Shown piece after piece: positions 34,396 to 42,628 of a DNA stretch of 61,500 nucleotides (position 1 is the first letter of the stretch; each line of letters starts with the position of its first letter). The translations under genes and the position numbers were made by a program. The notes below the pieces were generated by a model. That model did no database searches, was not told the DNA's origin, and saw nothing but the letters and a program-made list of their open reading frames with translations. This DNA comes from Chitinophaga pinensis. Its GTDB lineage: Bacteria > Bacteroidota > Bacteroidia > Flavobacteriales_D > Crocinitomicaceae. The stretch is from NCBI GenBank assembly GCA_945902745.1, contig CAMDNE010000017.1, positions 1 through 61,500 of the forward strand, given 5' to 3'.

Positions 34396-34959
34396 ATGAA
34401 TCCTATGTTGCGCATTTCACTTATACTCTTATGGTTTTTGGCAGGTTCGGTTAAAACACCTGAACCAATTGTTGCTCGTGGAGTATTTGGTGTGCGCATT
34501 GCTTTTCAATCAAACTCTCAAATAACCATGTTTGTATGCTTTCTCAATAACGGGCGAACACTAAGCAACAAACGTATAGTATCAGAAACAGAATTCATCA
34601 ATATTGCTTCTGGAAATTGGCCGAGTATCTACAACCCAGAACGTATCAATTATTTTGAACAACGCAATCTTCAATGTGGCATGATCATCGATACTTTTTC
34701 ATACAAGGAATCCACCTATTGCATTCCGTTTGATTCCCTATGGAAGATTCGTTTTTCAACCTATCCGTATCGCTCCAATTTAGGAGAAGGTTGGAGCAGT
34801 AAATTATTTCGTCCTTCCCCAAAACAAGAACTGTTTTTATTCAACAATTATGGTGTGCGCAACGTGGATGCTGATTTCTTTTTGGATACTAATTTTTGGA
34901 ACATCTTATCTGACATACAAGATCCAGTTTGGGTGGAGAATTATAAGGCATTGAAGTAG
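34396..34959 (+). CDS. Hypothetical protein with signal-like N-terminus
   Basis: 187 residues from the ATG at 34396 (a TTG lies 3 bases earlier). The N-terminus (MLRISLILLWFLAGSV) may be a signal peptide or anchor. The body is basic and aromatic, with INIASGNWPSIYNPERINYFE and YPYRSNLGEGWSSKLFRPS; it may be exported. I recognise no family. It is the last gene before the accessory region begins. Confidence 0.6.
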   Translation: MNPMLRISLILLWFLAGSVKTPEPIVARGVFGVRIAFQSNSQITMFVCFLNNGRTLSNKRIVSETEFINIASGNWPSIYNPERINYFEQRNLQCGMIIDTFSYKESTYCIPFDSLWKIRFSTYPYRSNLGEGWSSKLFRPSPKQELFLFNNYGVRNVDADFFLDTNFWNILSDIQDPVWVENYKALK

Positions 34960-35294
34960 GATGGCATCTCGACTGTCGCTCGATGTCCTCCAAACAGACT
35001 TTAAGATTAGTATAGTCGCTCGATGTTATTCATGCGAACACCATTATTACAATATCATACAAATTGACGATTTGTCATTAAAAAAACACTATTAATTGCT
35101 ATCAAAGCCCTATTTTCGGTGTTGTTCCTAATAAGGAACATTAATGCGTGGAATCAAAATGAATGTGAAAGGTAGTGTTCCTGATGACGTCAATGATGTA
35201 GATAATTTGGTTTGGCGACTCTACCGTTAACAGAAATAATTAAAATAATTTATTTTGCTAAAATCAATGGGGGTGAGACACCAAAAGATTTTGA

Positions 35295-35489
35295 CTTCAT
35301 ATCAATCTCCATTCATCTGGAACTGACAACGACTCAGGTTATCCGGTACAACAGGAAATCGAAGCATTCATGAAATTTCATGGAATAGAATCGAACGATG
35401 AACTTTTGGCTATTTCAAGCGAAGAACTTTACAAAATGGAAGGAATTACGATGCACATCATTTTAGAGCTGTATCGGGCAATTAAATAG
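35295..35489 (+). pseudogene. Fragment resembling an HhH/RpoA-C-like helical domain
   Basis: The open frame ends at a TAG (35487-35489). It encodes QQEIEAFMKFHGIESNDELL and then ISSEELYKMEGITMHIILEL, the pattern of a small helix-hairpin-helix-like domain. There is no proper start upstream (a stop at 35292-35294), so this is probably the surviving end of a larger gene. Confidence 0.35.
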
Positions 35490-35527
35490 AATGCTCAAAG
35501 TCATATAAATAGGACTTCTTTGGCATT

Positions 35528-35562
35528 CGGTTAACAAAAATAGGTGATAAGTCTGTTAACCG
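35528..35562. repeat. Inverted repeat CGGTTAAC / GTTAACCG
   Basis: Perfect 8-base arms with a 19-base loop in non-coding DNA, without a T-run. It could be a protein-binding site or an element end. Confidence 0.4.
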
Positions 35563-35872
35563 AATTGTTGTAATTTTAATTGTAATTAGTTGTATTTATT
35601 TGTTTCTGTTAACAAGCGTGTTTTTTATAATCTCTTAAATTTAGGGGTTTTCATGAAAAATGATTCATATTCATGTTGATATTTGTGGAGTCCACTGACC
35701 TGTTTTCGAACCCCTTTTTGGAGGATTTGGAGAGGTTGGGAAATGTGTTGAAGTGAAAAGCTATAGACTCTTATGTCATGCTAAAAACAAAATAATGACC
35801 AACATATTATTGAACTACTTACATGTTTTTTACAAACCTAAAAAATGCATTTTGTTACTTTTTAACTTTTAG

Positions 35873-35910
35873 GGATTAAGCCTAAAGAAATCAATATTAA
35901 CGCTTAATCC
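35873..35910. promoter_or_regulatory. Inverted repeat GGATTAAGC / GCTTAATCC before the 35920 gene
   Basis: Perfect 9-base arms with a 20-base loop, 9 bases before the ATG at 35920. It could form an RNA hairpin in the leader or bind a regulator. Confidence 0.45.
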
Positions 35911-35919
35911 TGGTCTTTT

Positions 35920-36327
35920 ATGAAACTATTTATCTTAATGATACTCTTAATGCTTAGTCAAGGAGTACAATCGCAAACTATGACATTCACTGTAAACATT
36001 AAAGCGGCTTACAATGTAGATATGGAACTTAGAAGAGCAATATATGAAGACACAACCTTTGTAGGCTGGTGGTTAGAAAAAGAAATTCCAACAGTAAAAA
36101 TATCATCTACTCAAATTAAAATAATATTGCCTATAAATACTCAATATGTAGTTACTTTCCTTGATCCAATAACTGAAAAATGGAAGCTAATATATATTGC
36201 AACAGGTGAAGAATCCAGTACTAAAAATGCATTTACAGTAACTGCAGATTTTAATACAACAGATGAATTATCGATATTATATGCTTATGACACTAAAATG
36301 TTTATGTTTAAAACCATCGCAAGATAA
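35920..36327 (+). CDS. Small exported hypothetical protein
   Basis: 135 residues with a signal peptide (MKLFILMILLMLSQGVQS). The mature part is a predicted beta-sandwich (TMTFTVNIKAAYNVDMELRR ... LPINTQYVVTFLDPITEKWK ... TVTADFNTTDELSILY), possibly a Bacteroidota carboxypeptidase-regulatory-like or SusE-like fold. The family is not recognised. A hairpin-forming repeat lies just before the start. Confidence 0.65.
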   Translation: MKLFILMILLMLSQGVQSQTMTFTVNIKAAYNVDMELRRAIYEDTTFVGWWLEKEIPTVKISSTQIKIILPINTQYVVTFLDPITEKWKLIYIATGEESSTKNAFTVTADFNTTDELSILYAYDTKMFMFKTIAR

Positions 36328-36422
36328 ATTTAAGGTTGAATTATCGAATTGACATTTTTTCAAATCCAACTTTAAAGCCTTTTAGATTATACTAATTCGT
36401 CATTACTCTAAATTGAATTGAT

Positions 36423-36863
36423 ATGAAACCATTGCCGCTAATTATTCCAGTTAAACAAATAAAGTATATGTTACTAATAGAAACTGAAACGCTGGGTTTT
36501 GTCCTTGGATTTTATTCAAACTATGGTCCTGCAGAGAAAAAGATTTGGGAACTTTATGCTGCACATAAAATTGAAGATAACTTAGATGAATATTTGAAAA
36601 ATAACTTGAATTATATTTCCCTTTATACCATATTCAGTACGAATCCTGTTCCTGCATATGATATGTTTGGAAATCATGTTTTCTTAACGCACAATGGTTA
36701 TTTTAGCCTAACAATTTTAGAAGTAAAAAAGATATTCAACCTGCCATTATTTTTAACATTAAGAGAAAACTTTCAAATTGCAATTCCTTATTGCTCGGAG
36801 GATATTAGATTTGATAATATGGACAAAAGAGGAATGGAGATGTACTTTTGGATGGCTAATTGA
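36423..36863 (+). CDS. Hypothetical protein, paralogue of the 36985 gene
   Basis: 146 residues, no signal peptide. Its region IKYMLLIETETLGFVLGFYS aligns with KKYLILAESEDVGYFIEIVD of the next gene, so the two are probably distant paralogues. The segment YDMFGNHVFLTHNGYFSLTI is beta-rich. No family recognised. It is 96 bases after the small exported protein and 121 bases before its paralogue. Confidence 0.6.
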   Translation: MKPLPLIIPVKQIKYMLLIETETLGFVLGFYSNYGPAEKKIWELYAAHKIEDNLDEYLKNNLNYISLYTIFSTNPVPAYDMFGNHVFLTHNGYFSLTILEVKKIFNLPLFLTLRENFQIAIPYCSEDIRFDNMDKRGMEMYFWMAN

Positions 36864-36984
36864 AGATTTCATTCTTGTTAAAACAGATTGGATTAAAATG
36901 TCAAAAAAAACGTAAAATGAAGTTCCGCTGTTACTTTGTTTTAATCTTACATTATTTACAAAACCGAAAAAACTATTATATACA

Positions 36985-37287
36985 TTGAAGAAGTACTTAA
37001 TACTTGCTGAATCAGAAGATGTTGGCTATTTTATAGAAATAGTTGATGATTACAATCTGGCAATTGCACGAGAAAAACTATTTTTCGAATTGGCGTTTAA
37101 TCCTCCGACAAACAGGAAAAAAATGTTGGAAGAATTCAAACCATTTGGCTCTTACCCCATTGTTGATCAGAATGAACTTAATTTCGATTCAATTGGTGGA
37201 ACATCTAATGGCTTCAACTCAACGTATATTATTGAAATTGATAATTCTTTTGATTTTGACTATTTCAAAGAAAGGAGAAATTTATAG
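36985..37287 (+). CDS. Hypothetical protein, TTG start
   Basis: 100 residues. No ATG is available near the aligned N-terminus, so TTG (36985) is the likely start. It begins KKYLILAESEDVGYFIEIVD, similar to the preceding gene, and has an acidic C-terminus (IEIDNSFDFDYFKERRNL). No family recognised. It precedes the PLD-like gene by about 110 bases on the same strand and may belong to the same unit. Confidence 0.55.
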   Translation: MKKYLILAESEDVGYFIEIVDDYNLAIAREKLFFELAFNPPTNRKKMLEEFKPFGSYPIVDQNELNFDSIGGTSNGFNSTYIIEIDNSFDFDYFKERRNL

Positions 37288-37398
37288 GTTTGGAAAAGGA
37301 CTAATTTATCAGTACAATAAAAAAATGTCATCTATAAGTTACAAACTTCCTATATTGATGACATTATTTAATTTTGGTGCTATAACATTAAAAAAAAA

Positions 37399-38775
37399 AT
37401 GGAAACAGAAGCAATATTTGAAAACATAGCAGACAGGATTGGAGAAGAAATAAGTGACGCGAAAAGTTCCATTTACTTAGCAATTGCTTGGTTTACGAAC
37501 AAACAATTATTTAGTAAATTAGTTGAAAAGGCTAATAATGGGTGTTCAGTTTATTTAATGGTCTCTGACGATTTAATCAATGATCAGTCATATGTTGATT
37601 ATGACCAATTGAGAATAAAACATTCCAAGGTATATTTTATTGGTGATGGAAATAACGATTTAATGCATCATAAATTTTGTGTTATAGACCATCAAACAAG
37701 TATCACAGGTTCATATAATTGGAGTTATAAGGCAGAAACGAACCACGAAAATATTATTATTACAAAGGATGACACCTCATTGGCGAATCAGTTCATTTCA
37801 GAGTTTAATAACATTCGCAATAAATATTATCCAGAGGATGCCAAATTAGATTTAAATTTTCCTTTGGATAAAATTTTGAAAAGATTGGAGATTTTGAAAA
37901 ACTTCATCCTACTAGAAGATATTGATGACATTAAATCAACCACTGAAAAATTAAAGCAATTCGACTTTCATTCAGACCTAAATGAAATTTTGGAATTCAT
38001 TCAGATAAATGAATTTTCTTCTGCAATTACTAAAATTCAACTATTCATTCAAAAACATAATCAATTATTGATTTGGATTGATCCAGAAATAATAGCTTTA
38101 AAATTAGAGATTAAGAATCTTGAGAATCAAGTCTATGCATTTGACAACGAAAAAATAGAGCTAGGAAAGGTACTTTCTGATTTTCAAAATAAACATACAA
38201 TAGAATTAGGTGAAATTATTCTTGAAATACTAAAATTGAGAAAACTTGTTTTCAAGGATAATGACGAGAAATTTGAAGAGGCAAAAAGAGATGAGGAAGA
38301 ATATCAAGAGCAAGTAAATGAAGAAAGAGAAAGAGTTTTATTTGAGGTAACCATAGAGGAAAAGGAAGAGTTAAAAAAGAAATATCGCAAGGCTGCATTT
38401 TTATGCCATCCCAACTTATTTGAAACTGAATCAGAAGAAATTAAAAAGCGAGCTAATGAAATTTTCAAAGATTTAAATGAGGCCAATGAGCATCAAGACT
38501 TAAAAAGAGTTAGCGAAATATTATATAACCTTGAAAAAGATGGATTGGTAAGAACTAAGAGGGATGAAATTGACGATAAAAATATTTTGAAGGCAATTAT
38601 AGTACAATTGAAAGATAAGGCAAATAAACTTAAAGAGCAGATTATTATTATTAAAGAAAGTGATACCTATAATACTGTTTTGGAGATTAAAGATTTTGAT
38701 GAATATTTCACTAATCTAAAAGAGAAACTAAAAGTGGAACTTTTAGAATTACAAATTAAAATAGAAACAATTTAG
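37399..38775 (+). CDS. Single-HKD phospholipase-D-like protein with a J-like module
   Basis: 458 residues. Residues 1-140 are a PLDc_2-type domain: AKSSIYLAIAWFTN, then H90-x-K92-x4-D97 (MHHKFCVID) and GSYNWS at about 104-109. One HKD motif only, as in dimeric nucleases of the Nuc/BfiI type, so a nuclease is more likely than a lipase. Residues about 140-315 are helical, with coiled coil (KFEEAKRDEEEYQEQVNEER). At about 318-370 there is a J-domain-like module (ELKKKYRKAAFLCHPN ... EIFKDLNEANEHQDL) with HPN in place of HPD. A second coiled coil ends the protein. Four LRR genes follow after 3-6 bases. Its role as a defence effector is inferred. Confidence 0.8.
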   Translation: METEAIFENIADRIGEEISDAKSSIYLAIAWFTNKQLFSKLVEKANNGCSVYLMVSDDLINDQSYVDYDQLRIKHSKVYFIGDGNNDLMHHKFCVIDHQTSITGSYNWSYKAETNHENIIITKDDTSLANQFISEFNNIRNKYYPEDAKLDLNFPLDKILKRLEILKNFILLEDIDDIKSTTEKLKQFDFHSDLNEILEFIQINEFSSAITKIQLFIQKHNQLLIWIDPEIIALKLEIKNLENQVYAFDNEKIELGKVLSDFQNKHTIELGEIILEILKLRKLVFKDNDEKFEEAKRDEEEYQEQVNEERERVLFEVTIEEKEELKKKYRKAAFLCHPNLFETESEEIKKRANEIFKDLNEANEHQDLKRVSEILYNLEKDGLVRTKRDEIDDKNILKAIIVQLKDKANKLKEQIIIIKESDTYNTVLEIKDFDEYFTNLKEKLKVELLELQIKIETI

Positions 38776-38781
38776 TGAATG

Positions 38782-39447
38782 ATGAATTTAATACGAAAAG
38801 GTTCAAGCGAGTTAATAAAGGTTGGTAAATCAATCTCTATCACCAACAAACTGCTCAAAGAGATTGAGAGCAGAGATGTTGTGCCAAGTGATGACTTTAG
38901 AGTTTCTATTCCCGATAAGAATTTCCAGAAGTATTTAATGGAAGAGTACAACCTTGAGTTTACTGATGGCACAGTTACGTATGGACAGATTAAGGAAGTC
39001 ACAGTTATTAAAGCTAATTGGCTCTCAATTAAAAACTTTGAAGGTCTGAGGTATTTTACTGCTTTAACTACTTTATTGTGTGATTTTAACTTATTAACAT
39101 CATTGGATGTATCCAAGAATAGTGCTTTAACTGAATTGGATTGTAATTGTAACGAACTAACATTATTGGATGTGTCTAATAATACTGCTTTAACTGAGTT
39201 GAAATGTTATTTTAATCAACTAACGTCTTTGGATGTGTCTAAGAATACTGCTTTAACTTGGTTAGATTGTTGGGGAAACCATCTTACATCATTGGATGTA
39301 TCTAAGAACACCGCTTTAACTACTCTATTGTGTTGGGATAACAAACTCTCTTCATTGGATCTAACTTACAATCCTCTACTGAAAAAGATAAGTTTAAATG
39401 GCAACCCCGGAGAATGGTGGAAAGAACTTGAAAAAGACGAAGAATGA
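38782..39447 (+). CDS. Cytoplasmic leucine-rich-repeat protein, copy 1
   Basis: 221 residues from the ATG at 38782, chosen because its paralogues start MNLIRK (the alternative ATG 3 bases earlier also works). No signal peptide. An N-terminal cap (about 1-75: FRVSIPDKNFQKYLMEEYNL and DGTVTYGQIKEVTVI) is followed by about five 21-residue repeats (ALTELDCNCNELTLLDVSNN) and a conserved end (NGNPGEWWKELEKDEE; here NGNPGEWW). Solenoids of this type bind proteins or ligands. Downstream of the PLD-like gene by a few bases; ATGA overlap with copy 2. Confidence 0.85.
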   Translation: MNLIRKGSSELIKVGKSISITNKLLKEIESRDVVPSDDFRVSIPDKNFQKYLMEEYNLEFTDGTVTYGQIKEVTVIKANWLSIKNFEGLRYFTALTTLLCDFNLLTSLDVSKNSALTELDCNCNELTLLDVSNNTALTELKCYFNQLTSLDVSKNTALTWLDCWGNHLTSLDVSKNTALTTLLCWDNKLSSLDLTYNPLLKKISLNGNPGEWWKELEKDEE

Positions 39448-40316
39448 ATTTAATCCGAAAAACTTCAAGCGCGCTAACTAAGGTTAGTAAATCAATATCT
39501 ATTACCAGCAAACTTATCAAAGAGATTGAGAATGGAGAGGTTGTGCCAAGTAATGACTTTAGAGTTTCTATACCTGATTTGAACTTCCAAAAATATTTAA
39601 TTGAAGAATACAACATTGAGTTTGTTGATAGCACTGTTGCATATGGTGATATTAAAGGAATCACAAAGATTGATATTGATTCATACAAAAGAAACTTCCA
39701 AGACTTAATTGAAAGCCTTGCAGGGGTGCAGTATTTTACTGCTTTAACTGAATTGAATTGTTCCCTAAATGAACTAATATCCTTGGATGTTTCTAAGAAT
39801 TCTGCATTAACTTATTTGGAATGTTATTCTAACCAACTAACAACCTTGGATGTGTCAAAGAATATCTCTTTATCTTTTTTGAATTGCGGTTCAAACCGTC
39901 TTACATCATTGGATTTGGCAAAGAATACTGCTTTAAATTCTTTGCGTTGTTATTCTAACCAACTAACATCCTTGAATGTATCAAAGAATATCTCTTTAAC
40001 TTTTTTGAGTTGTTGGGACAACCAACTAGCAACATTAGATGTGTCTCAGAATAATGCTTTAACTTTTTTGCAATGTTTTGCAAACCAACTAAAGTCATTG
40101 GATGTATCTCAGAATTCTGCTTTAACTAGCTTAAATTGTTTTACAAACGGACTAACATCAATGAATGTTTCTAAGAATAAAGATTTAACGTCTTTGAATT
40201 GTGAAAACAACCAACTAAAGGCATTGGATATAAGCGGCAATCCTCTTCTGAAAACAGTAAGATTAAAAGGCAACCCAGGAGATTGGTGGAAAGGACTTGA
40301 AAAAGACGAAGAATGA
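39444..40316 (+). CDS. Cytoplasmic leucine-rich-repeat protein, copy 2
   Basis: 290 residues. The same cap as copy 1, with an insert (DSYKRNFQDLIESLAGVQYF), about eight 21-residue repeats (ALTYLECYSNQLTTLDVSKN) and the shared end GNPGDWWKGLEKDEE. Repeat positions 6-8 (C at LxC, N, L) are fixed while the surface positions between differ from copy to copy. It starts inside the stop of copy 1 (ATGA), so translation is coupled. Confidence 0.85.
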   Translation: MNLIRKTSSALTKVSKSISITSKLIKEIENGEVVPSNDFRVSIPDLNFQKYLIEEYNIEFVDSTVAYGDIKGITKIDIDSYKRNFQDLIESLAGVQYFTALTELNCSLNELISLDVSKNSALTYLECYSNQLTTLDVSKNISLSFLNCGSNRLTSLDLAKNTALNSLRCYSNQLTSLNVSKNISLTFLSCWDNQLATLDVSQNNALTFLQCFANQLKSLDVSQNSALTSLNCFTNGLTSMNVSKNKDLTSLNCENNQLKALDISGNPLLKTVRLKGNPGDWWKGLEKDEE

Positions 40317-41167
40317 ATTTAATCCGAAAAGGCTCAAGCGCGTTAACTAAGGTTGGTAAATCAATATCTATAACCAATAAACTCCTCAAAGAGATTGAGA
40401 GCAGCGATTTTGTGCCAAGTGATGACTTTAGAGTTGCTATACCTGATGTAAATTTCCAAAAGTATTTAATTGAAGAATACAACCTTAAGTTTATTGATGG
40501 AACGGTTGCTTATTATGATATAAAGAGTATTACTGAAATAAATTGTGGTAAATGCGAGATTCAAAGTCTTGAAGGAATACAATTCTTTACTGCATTAATG
40601 ATTTTGAAATGTTGGGATAACCAAATTACAAATTTGGATCTTAGTCAAAATAAATATTTAACAAGTTTACACTTCCCTGAAAATAAAATAACAAGCATAG
40701 ATGTTACAAATAATGTTGCACTCACTGACCTACATTGTGAAGAAAATCAACTTACAAGCATAGATGTTACAAATAATGTTGCACTCACTGACCTACATTG
40801 TCAAGAAAATCAACTTACAAATATAAATCTCGCAAAGAATACTGCTTTAAACAAGTTATGGATTAACGGTAATTACTTAACGCAATTGGATTTAAGTGAA
40901 AATATATATTTAGGCCAATTGGTTTGTCCACGTAATCGATTAGCAAGTATAAATGTCACTAGGAATATTAAATTAACCTTGTTGAATTGTAGTCATAATC
41001 GATTGTCATGCTTAGACATTACCAAGAATACTGCTTTAACTAATTTAAATTGTTCAGAAAATCAACTGACATTTTTAGATTTAAGTAATAATCATTTACT
41101 TAAAAAACCAACTGTAAAGGGTAACCTAGGTGAATGGTGGAAAGAACTTGAAAAAGACGAAGAATGA
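40313..41167 (+). CDS. Cytoplasmic leucine-rich-repeat protein, copy 3
   Basis: 284 residues. Cap followed by about nine repeats, more diverged than in the other copies (SLHFPENKITSIDVTNNVAL). One repeat pair is the same at DNA level except for one base (40691-40816), showing a recent duplication of a 63-base unit. The end reads GNLGEWWKELEKDEE. ATGA overlap with both neighbours. Confidence 0.85.
   Translation: MNLIRKGSSALTKVGKSISITNKLLKEIESSDFVPSDDFRVAIPDVNFQKYLIEEYNLKFIDGTVAYYDIKSITEINCGKCEIQSLEGIQFFTALMILKCWDNQITNLDLSQNKYLTSLHFPENKITSIDVTNNVALTDLHCEENQLTSIDVTNNVALTDLHCQENQLTNINLAKNTALNKLWINGNYLTQLDLSENIYLGQLVCPRNRLASINVTRNIKLTLLNCSHNRLSCLDITKNTALTNLNCSENQLTFLDLSNNHLLKKPTVKGNLGEWWKELEKDEE
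40691..40816. repeat. 63-base tandem duplication inside LRR copy 3
   Basis: Two adjacent 63-base units (40691-40753 and 40754-40816) match except for single-base changes such as GAA to CAA. This equals one 21-residue LRR, in frame. Confidence 0.85.
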
Positions 41168-41973
41168 ATTTAATCCGAAAAGGCTCAAGCGAGTTAATAA
41201 CGGTTGGTAAATCAATCTCTATTACCAACAAACTCCTCAAAGAAATCGAGAATATAGAGGTTTTGCCTAATGATAATTTTAGGGTTGCAATTCCAGATGC
41301 TAACTTTCAGAACTACTTAATTGAAGAGTACAACCTTGAGTTTGCTGATGGCACTGTTGCATATGGAGATATTAAAGGAATCACAAAGATTGATATTGGT
41401 TCATCTTTAAAAAACTGGCAAAACTTAATTGTTAGTCTTGAAGGGGTGGAGTATTTTACTGCGTTAACTTATTTAGATTGTAACCAAAATGAATTATTAT
41501 CCTTGAATGTTTCTAAAAACAATGATTTGTCTTATTTGGATTGTTGTTGGAACCAACTAACAAAATTGGATATTTCTAATAATACCGCTTTAACTTATTT
41601 GAATTGTTGGGAAAATCAGGTAACACACCTCGATGTATCAGAAAATACTAGATTAACTATATTGTATTGTGAACAAAACCAACTAACTTCATTGGATGTC
41701 TTTAAGAATAGAGATTTAATTGAATTGAATTGTTCCCAAAACGAACTAACATCATTGGATCTGTCTAAAAATACTGCTTTAACTTTTTTGAGTTCTGGAG
41801 CAAACCAACTAACATCATTGGACGTGTCTAATAATACTGATTTAACTTCTTTGTGGTGCAATTATAACCAACTAACATCCATAGATCTAAGCAAAAACCC
41901 TTTGCTGAAAAAGGTGAGATTAGAAGGCAACCCAGGAGATTGGTGGAAAGGACTTGAAAAAGATGAAGAATGA
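41164..41973 (+). CDS. Cytoplasmic leucine-rich-repeat protein, copy 4
   Basis: 269 residues. Cap with the same insert as copy 2 (DIGSSLKNWQNLIVSLEGVE), about eight repeats (TYLNCWENQVTHLDVSENTR) and the end GNPGDWWKGLEKDEE. Copies 2 and 4 seem most alike. ATGA overlap with copy 3; its own stop overlaps the start of a dead fifth copy. Confidence 0.85.
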   Translation: MNLIRKGSSELITVGKSISITNKLLKEIENIEVLPNDNFRVAIPDANFQNYLIEEYNLEFADGTVAYGDIKGITKIDIGSSLKNWQNLIVSLEGVEYFTALTYLDCNQNELLSLNVSKNNDLSYLDCCWNQLTKLDISNNTALTYLNCWENQVTHLDVSENTRLTILYCEQNQLTSLDVFKNRDLIELNCSQNELTSLDLSKNTALTFLSSGANQLTSLDVSNNTDLTSLWCNYNQLTSIDLSKNPLLKKVRLEGNPGDWWKGLEKDEE

Positions 41974-42000
41974 ATTTAATTCTAAAAGGTTGAAGCAACA
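41970..42000 (+). pseudogene. Start of a dead fifth LRR copy
   Basis: The ATG at 41970 overlaps the copy 4 stop as at the other junctions and reads MNLILKG, then TGA (41991-41993) where the paralogues have TCA. Homology is lost soon after. This is the broken edge of the tandem array. Confidence 0.75.
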
Positions 42001-42075
42001 TATAAATGTTTAGGCACAACATCAAAATGAACATCATTAAGAACATTTTAGAAAAAAAATTATTTCGTAAAATAA

Positions 42076-42235
42076 CTTACAATCGTATACAACCATATTA
42101 AAATCGTAAACAATCGTTTTACGATTATGTGTAATAAATTGAAAATCAGCACTTACGACTAATTACGATTGTTTTTAATCGTGAAAATTAATTACGACCG
42201 TAAACGACCAGTTACAATTGTTTACGCTCGTTTTG
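42076..42235. repeat. Cluster of iteron-like ATCGT/TTACGA motifs
   Basis: At least nine copies of a short motif in both directions (ACAATCGTA, AATCGTAAAC, TTTACGATT, TTACGACT, TTACGATTG, AATCGTGAAA, TTACGACCGTAAACGACC, TTTACGCTCG). AATCGTAAA and TTTACGATT form a perfect hairpin at about 42102-42126. Spacings vary, so these are not CRISPR repeats. Confidence 0.65.
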
Positions 42236-42336
42236 AGTCTTTTTTTGAGTCAAAAAAATCGTGAATTAAGTATTATTTTGATTGGATTTGAATTAATGCT
42301 TATACAACTTGAAAATACCTTACAAACTGCATTAAG

Positions 42337-42468
42337 TGGTATTTTCGTAGTATTATATTATTTATTATTTGGTATTTTAATACTATTAAATTAGTTGATA
42401 TATGGTGTTTTCGTACTAGTATATTATTTATTATATGGCATTTTCGCACTAGTAATTTGATAAAATTT
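42337..42468. repeat. Four 33-base tandem repeats
   Basis: The TGG of each unit falls at 42337, 42370, 42403 and 42436, an exact 33-base period. Units read TGGTATTTTCGTAGTATTAT-like, then ATTATTTATTA, with several base changes (ACTAGTA in units 3 and 4). No ORF crosses them. Confidence 0.75.
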
Positions 42469-42628
42469 AACCGAATTTTAGATTTCTATAAAAAATAAAT
42501 GTTGACCCATATTTAGTCAACCAATCCTATCACCTCATCCGCCAAACAATCTGAAAGTGCATCATCTATTAACACATTCACCATTCCGATTATAAGTTGA
42601 TATATTTGATTGGGGATGAACACTGTTT

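Larger units (their letters stand above)
34960..35919. other. 960-base non-coding stretch at the island's left side
   Basis: No complete gene. It holds a repeated GTCGCTCGATGT near 34975 and 35023, a gene scrap (35295-35489), an inverted repeat CGGTTAAC/GTTAACCG at 35528-35562, and an inverted repeat before the 35920 gene. It looks like a decayed border between chromosome and accessory DNA. Confidence 0.5.
42001..42628. other. Repeat-rich non-coding stretch between convergent units
   Basis: 628 bases between the LRR array (plus) and the GmrSD-like gene (minus). It holds the TTACGA-type motif cluster (42076-42235) and four 33-base tandem repeats (42337-42468). No ORF or terminator stands out. 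Confidence 0.6.

Noticed and set aside
35700-35760. tRNA T-arm-like stretch (TTCGAACCCC) as the left attachment site
   Set aside because: It has no acceptor partner and does not match the core at 61276-61301 beyond the common TTCGA; not enough to call a site.
38304-38486. Minus-strand frame inside the PLD-like gene
   Set aside because: Antisense to a long coiled-coil coding region with conserved features on the plus strand.
41616-41861. Minus-strand frame inside LRR copy 4
   Set aside because: Its repeats only mirror the LRR codons of the plus strand; antisense of a repetitive gene.
42076-42468. CRISPR array
   Set aside because: The short motifs have irregular spacing and both orientations, and the 33-base units are adjacent without unique spacers. 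No cas gene is seen.
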